Below, in pieces: positions 1-20,100 of a stretch of 64,000 nucleotides of DNA (position 1 is the stretch's first letter; the number at the start of each line of letters is the position of its first letter). Origin of the DNA: Himantopus leucocephalus (Eukaryota > Chordata > Aves > Charadriiformes > Recurvirostridae); contig RSEF01000004.1 in assembly GCA_003993805.1 (NCBI GenBank), positions 21,494,822-21,558,821 on the forward strand, in the 5' to 3' direction. The position numbers and the translations under genes are program-made. Under the pieces are notes generated by a model, which saw only the letters and a program-made list of their open reading frames with translations, had not been told where the DNA came from and made no database searches.

Positions 1-6634
<6,634 letters not shown>

Positions 6635-6762
6635 CGCGGCTCGACCCTCCGCCCCCGCCGCACTCTACCAGGCACGCATGGTGTGGCCGCCACCGGAGCC
6701 TGGCCTAGCCTGGCCTCGCCGCTGCTCCGCCCCCGCCGGAACCGGGCAGCGCGCCCCGCCCC

Positions 6763-6772
6763 GCGCATGCGC
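6763..6772. promoter_or_regulatory. NRF1-type site 1
   Basis: Perfect palindrome GCGCATGCGC, the consensus of nuclear respiratory factor 1, about 130 bases upstream of the TMEM185A ATG. Occupancy is inferred from the motif only. Confidence 0.6.
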
Positions 6773-6852
6773 GCCGCCCGCCAGGCCCCGCGGCGGCGTT
6801 CCTCTGCCGGGAAACGGCCGGCTCCTCCTGCTGGGCGTCACGAGCGAGCACC

Positions 6853-6862
6853 GCGCATGCGC
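6853..6862. promoter_or_regulatory. NRF1-type site 2
   Basis: A second perfect GCGCATGCGC, exactly 90 bases from the first (start to start). Paired NRF1 motifs in one CpG island make NRF1 control likely. The motif is symmetric and could serve transcription in both directions. Confidence 0.6.
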
Positions 6863-6895
6863 CCGCCCTCAACTCGCGCAGGCGCCCTGAGCAAG

Positions 6896-7024
6896 ATGGG
6901 AGCTCTGCCAGCAGGCGGGCCGGGGCTCGGGCCGGGCGGGGAGGTGGCGGTGCGGACCGGACCGGTCCTGGTCTCGCCCCGCTGCCCGCTCGGTAGCCTC
7001 TCGGCCGCAGACTCGCAGGAGTAG
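6896..7024 (+). other. Possible divergent transcript start with a 42-codon ORF
   Basis: Plus-strand GCAAGATGGG at 6891-6900 resembles a YY1 element, which often lies just downstream of a transcription start, and also gives an ATG with G at +4. The frame runs 42 codons (MGALPAGGPGLGPGG...) to TAG. The peptide is Gly/Pro/Ala-rich as expected from GC-rich DNA and matches nothing I know. Best read as possible divergent non-coding transcription, not as a gene. Confidence 0.2.
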
Positions 7025-7230
7025 GTCTTGTTTGGGGCCCTGCCTGAGGCCTGGCCCGGCGGGGTGACGGCTGGCGGGCCGTTCCCCACCGGGAGAAGGG
7101 AGGGGGCGGCCCGGGCCTCTCCCCGCTGAAGCCGTCTCCTGGGAGCGGCGCCTGAGGGGAGCCGGGCCGAAGGCGGGGAGAGGCCCGCGGTGGTCGGGGG
7201 TGCGGTGGCCTTTGGGGCGTGTGGCGATGT

Positions 7231-10200
7231 ATGTTTGGTATTTAAGAAACAGCTCTGCTAAAAGTTGTCATAATTCAGTGCTGAGAAACGTTTCAAATAC
7301 ATATTAAAAATACCCAAACTTTGTTAACTTTGTTTTGAGGAACCGCTACAGCCTTTTTCGGCTTATGTTTAAAAAGGTTTTTGGTGGACTAGCACAATTC
7401 TGCAGCCTTTACCAGAAAAAAAACCAACATGCAGTATGTCAGACTGTGTGGTAAAGAACGGTGTTTCTGTCCTGTTCCTGTGTAGGCTTAAATTTGTGTT
7501 TACTTTGTGCTTTAGAAAGCCTGGGTGCGTTAACTGGCTGCTCACATTCACTCTTCTTCAGAGGCTTGCTGCAGAGACACGTAAAGGAACATCCTCTTCT
7601 TGCGATGGCAGAGACATGTCAGCAATGTTTATCTCAGGTTGTGTTATTTCCTTTTACATTTATGAATCCGTTTCAGAAGTTAAGCACTGAGCTTGGATAT
7701 TTTAAAAATATGGGCTTAGATAATCTGTTCTGAATCTGTTCAAATATCGTATTTGTTATCTGTTCATCTGTGTTTTATCTCACTTGAGTCATCTTATTCT
7801 GTCTTGTAAGTGTTAATAGAAATCCTCATCAGACATTCTTCAAACTAGTTGTGAAGCCAAGCCCAGAGGATCTGGAGGGAGGTTTTATTTGTGGTTATGC
7901 CACTTAGTTTCTGCTGCAATTTGTGACATGGCTTTTGTCATATTTATAGCCTTAAATCACACATTATTTGGACACATCATGAGTGTCTAGTTGTCTTTAG
8001 GGATTTTCCCATTAACTGATAGTGATATCTGGCCATCATTGCATTGAACAGGCTAATCTTACATTAAAATGAAATATTAACAAATGCTGCTGGAAGGGAA
8101 GATACCAGGGAAAGTAAGAGTTAAAGGGAAAGTAAGAATGGAGACCAAAGAAGTGGGTTTGGACTTCGGTGTGCTACCCAGTGTGGGCTTAGTTCTTTCT
8201 AGGTGGTAGAAGCAGAGGTAGCAATGCACAAGTCTTGGACAAAATTTCTTTGTAGTCGCATTGGAATAACAGCTAGAGATGTGTCCCTCTCAAACCATCC
8301 TTGTTATGGCTGTTTTTCCTTTGCATACTCATTGGAAACATTCATCTTGCTGTATCTGTTTAAATGTCTAGGTGATTTTTAGGGCACTGATATGTAATGC
8401 TTGTTTAAATTTATCTCCAGAAAATTACTAGGAAATCTCAAAGTGTTATTTTAAAGGTGGAAAAAAATTAGGTTAACTTGTTTATTCATCATTACCCAGC
8501 AAGTTGTCTGAAGAACTAAAAGGAGTCTTCGTGTGTTATTTAGCTTTGTCCTTGGACTGTACACATGCCCAGTGGAATACAAAAGTAACGTGGAGAAGGA
8601 GGCAGGTTTTTTGCCAGCAATTCTTTTAAACTACATTATTGTCAGTAATCTCTCTTCTGTGAACACAATTTCAAGAGTTTAGTTCTGGTTTACTATTGTG
8701 GAAACTGCCTGTACAATACATTTCCTTATTACTTTAGATATAAATCAATGCGTACAGTAAGAAAAAGCAGAAAAAAAGAAAGGGAGGGGGAAAAAGACCA
8801 TTCTAAAAAGGCTGAGAACTAACTTCATTGCATATTCTGGAATTGATCGCATCAGCCTTTTAAACGTCCTTGCATCAGGACGAATGTTGAAATTCGTGCA
8901 GATACTGATTAAATGCTGCAAAAGTGATTAAATGCTCAGAAAAAATTGTCATAAGGAGTTGAATGTATTTCAGGGAGACTGAGATCACTTAATTATGTTA
9001 TGTACGTACCCGCTTGGAGACAAAATACTAGGTACTAAAAGACTCTTCAGCCAAGGAGAGGCATAACGAGAATCAAGGCTGAGGACTTCAGCTAAAAAAG
9101 TACTGATTAGAGAGGAGAGAGCTGGGTTTTCTTTTGGGTTTTTTTTTTTTGTTGTTGTTGTTTTTTAAGTGAAAGTAATTGGCTGTTGGAACAAATGACC
9201 CTGAGAAACAGGAGATTTTTCATTTTTAAATAAAATTCAGGTGCCTCTAGAAGATATATGCTAATCAAACTCAAGTCAATGAGCTTGACTTTAACAAGGG
9301 TTATGAAATTACATAGCAGATCAGGACAGATTATATGATGACTTTATTGGAATAGATTATCTGATGATTCTTTCTGAACTGAAAATCCCCATAGCTCCTC
9401 ACTAATCAAGATTACATTATAAGTGAAATTCTAATAAAAGAAAAATTTAATCCTATCTTAAGCTCTAGCATCTGCAGAAAGATGAAAAAAGGACTGAAAA
9501 GTAAATGGTCTGAGTCTTCATCCAGTACTAACAGGACTGGTAATTTATACCAGCTAAGAAGCTAGGTTTACGTGCAATGTGATTTATTAAATGCCATACC
9601 TACTTGTAGCCCTTGACAGTATTCATTAGCTAATACGACTACTCAAAGATGTGATTCATCTGGACATACTCACTGGCAAATTGTAGATAGAATTTTTAAC
9701 TCCATTGGCAACAGCACAAATAGCTGACAGAGTTCCACAGCAGGAGCTTTCTGCACAATATATTCAGCTGATAAAGCAAGGGTATGTCAAAGGCTACAAG
9801 AAAGCAAGGACATCCCAGCACAAGTAATAGCAGTGGGGAGGGGGTGTGAGGAGGTTGTTAAGAAATCACGATGAGGGAGAAGCATGAAAACATAATGGAA
9901 GAAAAGAGAAGGAAAGGAAAGGAAAGGGTGAGGGCCAGGCAGTCTCCAGAGACTGACAAGATGAAAAGTGCCCATATGATAGGACCCGTGGCAGGGCAGT
10001 ACACAAGCTTCTAAGGAACCAAAGAATTACCAGGCTTAAAAAATTGGAAACTAGAACCTTGTTTTTCATTCTGCTTTTGCAAAAGTTGAGCTTTACTAGT
10101 TTGGAAAAGAAAAGAATTATGTATCATGTGTTTATCCAAGATAAAATAAATGTACTGCAACGCATAAAGAAGCTGCTAGACAAGACAGTACCTGTAAGCA

Positions 10201-10470
10201 TTGTCTTCAGGCAGATGCAATCATAAAACAAAGTCAAAATAATATTAACAAGGAATTATCTTAATTTGAGAACTGTTAATAATTCAGAAGTCTAATAAAG
10301 CAGCATGCCATTTCTAAGAATATTCATGAAGGTCTGTAGGAGTAAATCAAGAAAGATTTCTTCTGCAGTTACAATGTTTGGCTGACTGCCCAGGCAGCAA
10401 AATACTTCCTACAAGGGACAAAGAACTAGGAAAGAAATCCCTAGTTATAGAAAACATGATAGAGACAAAG
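7231..10470. other. Intergenic, left part
   Basis: AT-rich sequence with no recognised gene. It holds a T-rich and GTT-repeat stretch near 9139-9168, an A-rich stretch near 8760-8800 and GGAAA repeats near 9910-9930. Open frames here are short and unlike any protein I know. Confidence 0.6.
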
Positions 10471-10473
10471 CTA

Positions 10474-10507
10474 AAAAAANAAAAAAAAAAAAAAAAAAAA
10501 AAAAAAA
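10474..10507. repeat. Poly-A tract with one N
   Basis: About 34 A's interrupted by a single N at 10480. It could be the tail of an old retroposed copy or a plain homopolymer. The N marks uncertain length. A Phe-rich minus-strand open frame crossing it is an artefact of the tract. Confidence 0.8.
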
Positions 10508-13500
10508 GGAGGTACCTAGACAGAAAGAAAACAGCTCTTTGCTGTTGGACCCAACCTGCAGGTGCCACAGCTGAGAAAAGCTCCACTCGCTTTATCTGCT
10601 TTTCCCCCAAAGAAATATATAGCAAATTTAGCCCCCTATAATATAGTAGACCTTTCCCCCCTCTCTCCTCCGGAGGAAAAGTTAAGATCTGGCAGCTTAG
10701 CAGCTGCTGTCGGATCTGACAAACATGCTGGGTGACATTTACTGCCTGTATACCTTGCTCTCCTTGCAAGCAACAAAGCCGTGCTGTGCAGGCAGGACGC
10801 AGCGGGCACAGAAAAGATGGTGGAAGGAAGGACTTTGCAGCAGGGCTGGGATTGAATGGGGGCCCCATAAGTCTCCCTGGGGTGTGACCATGCACGTGTG
10901 GCACAGACACACACATCCACACATACAGCAGTGCCTCCTGCTGTGTCCCAGCTTCCCACCGTCACCTAGGGACATACAGCCCATGGTGTCCCTGTGGCAA
11001 TGGCTGTCTTCCTGGCACTCCTCCTTTTCACCATCCTGCTCATCCTCTGTTACATTTGTAGGGATAGAGACAACAACTCTGTGTGCAGGCAAGCTGTGCT
11101 GGGAGGCTGGAGCCAGTGTCAAGCCCAGGGCTGACAGGTACTGGGTGCCAGGGGGTGCGTGTTTGTGTGTATGTACCCAGGGAAGTCGCCGTCTCACACT
11201 GCCTGGTCTTGCAGCTGGCAGCTCTTAGTGATTGGTGTTTCTACTCAGAGCCAAATTAAATGGTTTTGTTTCCTTCTGCCTGACTGTTAAGTTTCTTTAA
11301 GTGGCTTTTAACTTGCTCAGANTTTTTTTTTTTTTTTTAAAAAGACATTTTATTTGCATCTGGGAAGTTTTATACAGTATGGTAACTTCCATTTGCAGGA
11401 GTGCTATGGGATTTCAGACCCAAGAGAGACAGTGCAAAGTAGTTTGAAATGTGGCTAGTGCAGGATACGTGCTCATTTTGGTTGTGCCTTGTAAAATGAA
11501 AACCAAAACGACATGGTATGCAGACAGAAAACTCTTGGTGTCACCTCTATCCAGCAGTTCCCCTTCAGGTAAGTCTAATAGCATAGTAATGAAAATTATT
11601 TATTTTCCTGATCTCAGCAATTAATCCACATGTTCCTTCACAATGTGATCCAAAATTTATAGTGCTGCAAGAAAACAGCTGATATTTTATAGTAACAGCT
11701 CTGTATTAGACTAGGTAGTGAGAAAACAACAGCAATACCTTTGACCCCTAGATAAGTCATCAATCTGCCTTTCAATTCTAACTTGATTCCTTTGAGATTT
11801 AGGATGATCTGTTTGCCCTTTTTGTGGCTCATAGGAGATACAATATTAAGAGAGAGATGTTTTTGTACTAACTGTTATACCTTAATTTTTTATCCCTTAA
11901 TCTGAAGGTTGAAGCCGTGACTTTCGAATAACCTGAAATTGTTAGTACGTCATTAGCCATGATTAATTCCTGTTAAATTCGTGGTTAAGCTCAGGTGACT
12001 TACTTTCGTACTTTTTCCTCAGGAAAGCTAGGGCTAAATATTTGCCTTGAAGACAAGTAACTGGGAATGGGGATTTTAGGGGCTTTCTTAGATCTTTTGG
12101 TGGTCTCAGGTTTCTTGATTGCTATGGCTAGATATTATGCTTGTGAGGGTGATGCTGAGGAGAGTTGGGCAACAAATTAAAACCAAGGTGTTGTCTCAAC
12201 TTAAAGAATTGTAAGATTTACATTTTATGGTGATTTAAGGGTGGGAGGAAGAATATGGGGAGGGGATAAAAGAAGCAGCAAGTCATCCCCTTTCTGTCAA
12301 GACCTGTCTACTGCTGATTGGGACTTGAACACTAGGAATTGAACTGAATCCCCTGAGATAGTTTATGTTGGAAACCAAACAAACATTTTGTTTTCATTCC
12401 ATTTATCTAGTTCCTCAAATTAGTTCAAAAAGTCATATATAGTGTCTGTCTTATAGTGGCTGCCATTACTGCTTTCATAAGCCATCTCCTTGTATTTTTA
12501 TTATGCTTAAAACCGTAAACCAGGAGGTTCCCTATCCTTGACTTGCCAAAGTTAAGTGAAGGAAAAAAAAACCTGAATCAGCCTTCTAATTTGTCAAGCT
12601 TGCTTTTCTGTTGACAGTCAGCCTTGACTCCTTTCTAACATACTTTATCATTCATGTGTCCTGTTTGCTTTACAGACTTCTCAAAGTGTCACTGGTAGAT
12701 GACTGGAATACAGTAGCATTTAAAGGGAGGACAGCAGTTCAGTAATAATTGACTTATGTGGCTGACAGCATAGCCGTGAACTGTTTCTAGGATCATCTTT
12801 CATGGTCTATGACAGAGCATCAAATTGTTTACAAAAACAAATCTCTGGGTTTGAAAATCCCCATTTGAATTTCTGTTGATTTTACTGTAGGCCTTACTGT
12901 TAACATTTATTCACAGAATAAACAGAGATTGACCAGTAATTGACAAAGAAGAGATTGCTCAATCTATTATAAAATCTTTAGACCAGCCTGTAATTTTGCA
13001 CAGTTTAAACCAGTAATGGTTGAATATCTACACAGATGTTATTGTCATTGGCATTACACGCAGCTGCTTAGTTTTGAAATTAGCGCCTTCGGTTTCAATC
13101 TAGATTTCAGTAATTACTGTAAGAATATTGTTTTGTGTCCTATTTGGGAAGTTAGTAAGGCAAATGCTTTAATTCATTCTATTTGCATCATTCTATTGGA
13201 TATTGTGCCCCTAAATTAATATCCTCCACCCTGAAACCTAGTTGTAGTAGTTCAGCAAGTTGCTGTTTATATTAATGCCAACTAGGATTGTGATGTGAAG
13301 CAAATTATGCTACTAAAACGCTATGAATTTCATAAGCTGTTCTGCTAGTGAGATGGTAGAAAGTGCATTGTTGTGCAGCTATTTGGCCAAAGCAGGATTT
13401 GACACAATGTCTTGACATCACCTGCAGAAGATGTGTCTGGTTTAATTATATATACTCTACTTTTCCATCTTAAACTGTTCAGCGCTCATTACTTGTCTTC

Positions 13501-16500
13501 CTGTTGAGAGGAAGCTCATTTAAACAAGTCATGTTCCGTGCTGCTTTTCTTATGCAATCTGTCTTTTTCCTGCCTTGCCACAGCTTCAGTTATTCATTAT
13601 TTATGATGCTCTATGCCTGAGCTTTCTGCCGTTCCTTTCCCTTCCACTGTGTTTAGGAGCCGTTGAAATAAAGCTGGAAAAGGAGGCATTGGATCGTTGC
13701 TCTATAAATAAATCCTATCAATCTCCTAAGAATGGTGATTTATCAGAGGTGATGCTTTCCTTCAAGGCCGCCTTAATGCCATTAGGCTTTGATGGTGGAT
13801 AAGGTCACACATATTGTCCTGCAAAATTAATATAATGTTCCATTCTTAAAACCCACGCATAGTATCCTGCACAAAACATTACTCTTACTTGCAGTTGTAT
13901 AACTTTCAACCCGATCGTGCTATGAGGCTACTTGGACCAGCTGAACCCATAACCATTTAAGGAAGTTCCATAAATTTCTTAGTGGAGATATGATTCTGAG
14001 AGAAGGAGGAAGTGACCTCTTCAAGAAGATACCAACAGAGATATGTAGCTCCAAGAGACAAGGGCTGTTTAAGAGAGCTCCAGCCAAACAGAAAACTGAA
14101 TAAACTAGATTTTTGCTTTCATGCACACAGGGAGATGTTAGAGATGCTATCAACCTTAAAACAGTAAGAACAACCTGCAAGTCTCCTAGGCTGGAGTCCT
14201 CTCATACCAAATCAGTGCTGTGGGTGCCATAGCTACTATATCTGCCAGTGTCACAAGTGTTTAGAATTATGGATACTTTCAGTGGCATCTCAATTGTCAT
14301 TGAAGCAGCATGGTTTTCTCTTCCTGTGTTTCTAACTTTTTGCATAACTCCTGTGCCATATAATGTGTCAGGTGTCTACAGCGTTGGAGATTTCAGTACA
14401 TAGTGACCAACAAACTACCCCCGCAGTAGCTTTGTGCTTTATGGTGGTTGAAGTGGGAGTCCAATATGACTCTTATAAAAATCAGTGGTGGTGGTATCCT
14501 TATTGACTCAAATGAAGTCAAAGTGAGGTCTGTTTTGTATTAACTGGAGGACACAGGTCAACCTGACCTGGATTTAGATGTCTTCAGTTTGACCAGAGTG
14601 CTATATTCATCAAGTATTTTAGGTAATGTTTTCTTCATTAATTAAAAGTAAACAGATCCAGGAACTAGTGAGATTTGATTTTTGCTTCCTTTAAAGGCTT
14701 TTTCAAACAATGTCACTATGTGACTTCTTCATTGATATTCCTGTCACATCCCTTGGAGAGTTTTGGTTTTTTAATTGCTTTTGAACTTTGTCCGTTCAAG
14801 TTAGCACGGTGCTGATTTTCATATTTTCTTTCAGCTCACACTTTGTTCTTGTTTAATTGCCAAAAATAATAGTCATCCAAATTCTAAACACAACTAACCA
14901 AAGTGTAGATTTTCTGCCCTGCAGTAGTTTATTCTATAACTAGAATTTACCAAATAGTTTTTTTAAATAGCAAAGCATCACATTTCTTTGCTACTTTTAA
15001 AATTTTTCATGTTTATCATTACCAAAAAATGTATCTGCAGCAGAAATGTCCTTATATAAATAAAAAAAGGGAACATTTAATTTGCAGTATTTTTGAATAA
15101 GAAATTGTATAAATTTACAATTGGGAAAAAATGCACTAAGTAGTTTATATAATAGAAATACAGCATCTCTTTGGTTTACCTTTAAATGTTGCATTTAATT
15201 TTAATAGAGTAAACTCAGACCGATTGTACAGATAGAATATTTGATAGAAAATTCCCATAGTTTTGCTATAAGATTCATTGTGTGGTTAACTAATACCATC
15301 ACCGTAGTCCAACACAAAGTAATTTAATTCTATAATTTGAGTTCTTATCGTTGAAAAATATAGCGGTCTTTAACATGAAGCTTCTAAGTAACTTAAAAAT
15401 TGCAGTACAACTCTGCTTATGTTTTCTCTAAATTTGCTATGATTTTTGTTAACTTCCACTCCACCTCCACCTGACCAGTCCTGCATGTTATGAAGGGAAG
15501 GCAATTTGAGCTTTGCCTTGACCTGATAATTCATGTGAAAATACTGACTTGTCAACTGTTAAGAAAACTAGGAGCTCTTGTCTTCACTAAACATTTCTAT
15601 TTTAACTTAGGAAATTGCACTTGGAATGGAACCTTTCACCAAGAAGGGCAGAGGCTGTGAGTTAAAGGAACTGATTGTGCCTGTCATATTACACCTAGGG
15701 AAATTGATGGGAGTTCTGCATGCAACACTAAGATTCTACTATTTACATTCTTCCTTTTTTAAGTAAAGGCACCTAGTAAATTTACCTAAAGCATTATTCA
15801 GATTAAGAACTTTAGTACTGACACAGGTCAGGTGTTCCAAGAATTTCAAGGATCTGCGTATCTGGATAACACTGACATCAAATGAGATTTCTCGCCATGA
15901 CTCCTCTGGGCTTCTTTCAGAATTCAAGCCAGATAGCACCAGATAAATGCTTAAATGCCACCAAATCAAATAACAGTTTTTGGATTTTGTATACAAGAGG
16001 TGAGTTGAGTTCAGCATGCCTTGCAGCAGTGTAATAATTTGCAGCAGTATAGCACGTGGGTTGAAATAGTGGCACCCTGATGGAGTAACATTGTGCAACA
16101 TATACTTTAGCCAGTGATGCAGGACAATGATAAATCAGGCTTCATCTTATCAGTAATTGGATATAACATAGCTCCTTCTGCGATGTATTCAAGGAAAAGG
16201 ATCAGGTAAAATGTCAGTATGATTGTGGCAAATTTACATAGCTTTTACAGAGATGAAACACTAACCAGCTACTTACTGCATTTTATTCTTTGACGAGGAC
16301 CTGCTTGTATCTTACCACATTGAAAAGACACACAAAGATATCTAAAAATAATACAACTCACTTAAGTTTCTGATGTTTCACCCATGAAACAAGAAGCCAA
16401 TTGTTAACAAAATTGAATGGGAGACAGGGAATGAAGGTGAACAAGATCAAAGAGATGAGCTTGTTTTTTTTTTTTTACCTTGGTTTCAGGTCTGAGATTT

Positions 16501-17009
16501 AGCAAGGTGACATTACGGAATCATCTAGGAGCTGTCCAAATGAAATATAAGAGAAAAATCAGAAAGCTCCAGCAGAATGGTCCAAAGGGGAGTGTTGGAT
16601 TACCAACAAGCTTACAAAGGATGAATAAGTAAGAGGACAGCATGAGGTGATTTATCTTCCCTGGGTTTTTAGCTTTATATAAGTCTATCAGGCATTTGTG
16701 TTTTAACTTGTGTTGTAGTGAACATGTGTACATCTTACAAGAAAAAAACATCAGTATTTTAAAGCATTGGTATTCTCACACAGCTGAGCTGTTGCAAAGC
16801 AATCTTCAATGGCATGATCACATGCTGGTTTTCCCCAGAGGATTCCTGCAGTAAGTTGGGAGTTGTCTAGTGAAGCATCACGTTGTGTATGCTTTTGTCG
16901 CTGAAGGTGAAAGGTGTTTTATGAAGGAGTCAAGGAATTTCAGGAGGAGAAAGAATGTTCTCCTTTAAGGCAATCGAATCTTACCCTGTGTCTGTGTGAG
17001 TACAAGCCA
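10508..17009. other. Intergenic, middle part
   Basis: No recognised gene apart from the weak 44-codon candidate near 11.0 kb. 10.6-11.2 kb is GC-richer than its surroundings. A T-run with a single N begins at 11322. The rest is AT-rich with no clear repeat family. Confidence 0.55.
11000..11134 (+). CDS. Candidate 44-residue single-pass membrane microprotein (unproven)
   Basis: ATG at 11000 has a good context (G at -3, G at +4) and opens a 44-codon frame to TGA. Residues 2-20 (AVFLALLLFTILLILCYIC) form a strong hydrophobic helix, followed by a charged RDRDNN and a short tail with further Cys. That layout suits a small single-pass protein with Cys near the membrane face. An AG acceptor-like site at 10968-10969 follows a pyrimidine-rich stretch in the same open frame, so an exon is possible. 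Against it: the hydrophobic residues come from a pyrimidine-rich tract that itself resembles a splice acceptor ending at 11060. I know no homologue. Confidence 0.15.
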   Translation: MAVFLALLLFTILLILCYICRDRDNNSVCRQAVLGGWSQCQAQG

Positions 17010-17109
17010 NNNNNNNNNNNNNNNNNNNNNNNNNNNNNNNNNNNNNNNNNNNNNNNNNNNNNNNNNNNNNNNNNNNNNNNNNNNNNNNNNNNNNNNNNNN
17101 NNNNNNNNN
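17010..17109. other. Assembly gap (100 N)
   Basis: Exactly 100 N, the usual placeholder for a gap of unknown size. Frames that read through it are meaningless. Confidence 0.99.
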
Positions 17110-20100
17110 AGCCTCCAGGTGCCTCCACACTCCCTGGCCTGCTGCCTTCCGAAGGCAGACAGGAGCATTGCCCATGAGGCAGCACTGTGGAAGGGGTAAC
17201 CGGATCACAACTGCTGCTTGGTTCTGTGCCTCCCTTGTGATTGCCTGGAGCAGCAGAAAATTTTGATCAGCTGAGGCTGGAGTTTCTGCTGACCGTGTGC
17301 AAAGTGATTTCTATTTATTTATTTTTAAAAGCAGGCTTGTAACACGATCGTGTTCATGAAAGTTGACAGCTAGATCAATACTTATTTTTGGTTGCTGATG
17401 CTTATAAAGTTACAATTTATGTTCAGTTTCACCTTTTAAGACCAGCAGGGGTTTTGTCTTTATTTTACTCCCCTGGTTGTCCCCTTAATTTCTGATGGAT
17501 TTTGGAATTTTCATATCCTGCTGCTCCCCGCTATCACTATGGCTGCCTCCTCCCAGCAAATCTGTTTTCCAAAGCTTATTGCTGCTAGTGCATTTCAAAG
17601 TAGAGGTGGCTTATGAGTTTCATCTTGTGAATTAACATGGTACCTGTGAAAGTCCTTTACGTAAAAAGTGATCAGAGGTATAATTTCACTTGAACAAATG
17701 CATAGTAGAACACATTTGTCCCTTTGTGGTTTTTACCTGAACCTTTTGGACCATAGAATGCTATTGACAAATTATGGAAAAAGAGTGTTTGGAAAGGGCA
17801 CAGTAGTTTGAGCTGTTCATCAAACAGCTCCTGCAAAACACTTTTGAGTCTCATTGACTCAAGGGAAAATGATGGTATCCAGAAAGGACTTGTTGAAGTG
17901 TCATGCTTAAAAGCTCTGAGTAAACTCGGCATAGGGCCTTTGGGATCCAGTACACTGGCAGCTGTTATGGTAGGAGATCAAGGATGCAGGTTAGAGAAAA
18001 ATAATCTTGTGAGTTTTGTCTCCATTTGTACTAACACAGGAATGAAATGCAGAGTCATTATTTTAGTAACCAGACACAAGCTATTCCATCCTACAGTCAT
18101 ACTCAGGGTAGTACCAATTTCTGAATACACTGTGGATTGTATCTTGATCTGTTACGTATTGAATTGGGAAAGTGACTGTTGTGGAAATGTGGTTCTCAAG
18201 AATTTTTTTTCTGGTGGACCAGAAAGCTGGCTGTGGAGCTTATTGGGTGCTGGGGTCATTTCTGGCACATTGATGGGATGCTTATGGAGGTATAGGCCAT
18301 CTTCCGCACATGAAACAGCGTTACTCTACTACCTGTAGATCAGCTTGTACGGTCTTGTGAATCAGAATTTGGAAACTACTGGCATAGTAACAGAAACCGT
18401 CTCCTACTGTGTACACAGTAAACTCAGAGCAGCGCAAGAAATTACTACAGTGGCTGTGAGCAAATTTTTTTTTGTAGTTCTGAATCTTCTACCTCACAGA
18501 TCTGTTCCCTAAGGTGAACTGTGAAGAAAGGAGATAGTAGAGAAAGTAAGAGTCTGATCCTGTCAAAAGACATTGTTACTCACTATTACAATTGCCAGTT
18601 CTGCGCCTCTTGGTCTTGTTACTGTTCTGTTTTAGACAAGCAGGATAAAAAGTGTCAGTAAAAGAACCCTAAAGAGCAGCAAGTCCTTGCTAATTTCTGA
18701 AAGGCTTTATCCTAACCTTGAGCAATTTTTAATTCTGCCTAATTACAGATCCCTGCTTCTCCTCCCTTGTGCTTCTGCCTTCATGACACTTGCTTTGCAT
18801 CCCACAGTTTCACGTATATGGGAGGCAGAGTCTACGTCTTCACAGGAATCACTCCTCTCATGCTTTGTAAGTAGAATGACACTACAGAAAACATCACCTT
18901 AGTCAGAGCAAAGTAGTTGTGTACTTCAGCGTCCTTGTCAAGTTACTAATTGCAAGGTTTTAATGTTTGAAATGGAGAGTTGCTTAACAGAAGAAGGTGA
19001 CCTCCCTGTTAGCAATACCTGAATACTGATGAGCTTATTCACTTCCCCTCTAAGGCATTTGTAACAAGGGGAATAAAGGGTCGGTTAGATTTCACTATTA
19101 ACAATAAATGGGGATCAGATTATTTTTTTTTTTTTACCAACTGTATTTTGTAACTGCACTGAGGATGCCATCCAACATACCCTCTAAAATCTGCAGCAAC
19201 TATTAACCCAGAATAGAGTCTGTTTACATAATAGACCAATCCTTGCCAGATACCTACAGTAAATAATTCAGTAGTATTACATGGCATCTTGTTTACACAG
19301 GCTTTACTGTTTGCAGGCCTTATTTCTTTGTTGTACTCACCGTGTAACTTGAGAAATTGCCTGTGCCAATGCTTATATCCATGAAAGTTATTTCTTAGGG
19401 GCTGCGCTACAGCATGCTTGCCCACCCTCACTAAGCAGTTGGGACAGTGTGATTACTTTGAGCATTACCTGAATTATAGGCACATTTCCTGAAATGGGTG
19501 CAGGGAGGTTCAGGAAGAACTTCAGTTCCTCAATCCGCCCATCTCTTCTCTGGCCAGCATATCAGAGACGGAGCTGGTAGTATCTAATTTGCCGTGTTTA
19601 TAGGCCAAACAGGAAATGGGAGAAACCGTGACTGAGGTGTGCCTTTGATTCATTGCTTTTGGTGGCGGTAACAGCACCTGCCTTACCTATTGCCCAGTAC
19701 TCTGAAGTCAGTCTACACAGTATCTTGGAAACAGCTCTGATGCTACATGTGTCTGGGAAAACTCATTGTGAGAGGTCACCAACCTAGGACCTGGGGGAGA
19801 GAGAGGGCGAGCTGCAGGTGAGCAGATCTGCCTGACTCACTTCAGCCATGGAAAAAAGACTGTATATGAAATGAAGGCTTATAATGAGTATTTTTTTATC
19901 AGGAATGTGTTATCTAAGGCCTACAATGTATTTTCTAGTGTATAGCTCTGAAGATTAGACTGCAAGGAGAGACTACGATGGTGTCTTATCATTTATCATA
20001 AGAATATTAACAAACTGAAAGTTTACGCAGATGCCTCTGATATGATCGTTTTGGCTTATCCTTGAGTGCTAATGTTCACAGATGACTTAGAAGTGTGTTT

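Noticed and set aside
10347..10922. 191-codon minus-strand ORF with a run of Phe.
   Set aside because: Depends on reading through the poly-A tract and the N at 10480; flanks are low-information sequence.
16914..17208. ORFs spanning the 100-N gap on both strands.
   Set aside because: Most of their length is N; the frame across the gap is unknown. The same applies to frames at 36.6-36.8 kb and 52.5-52.7 kb.
17808..18338. 176-codon plus-strand ORF, the longest outside IDS apart from frames spanning homopolymers, the duplication or CpG islands.
   Set aside because: No recognisable domain; its last part is the hAT-like MITE; no splice or poly(A) context that supports a gene.
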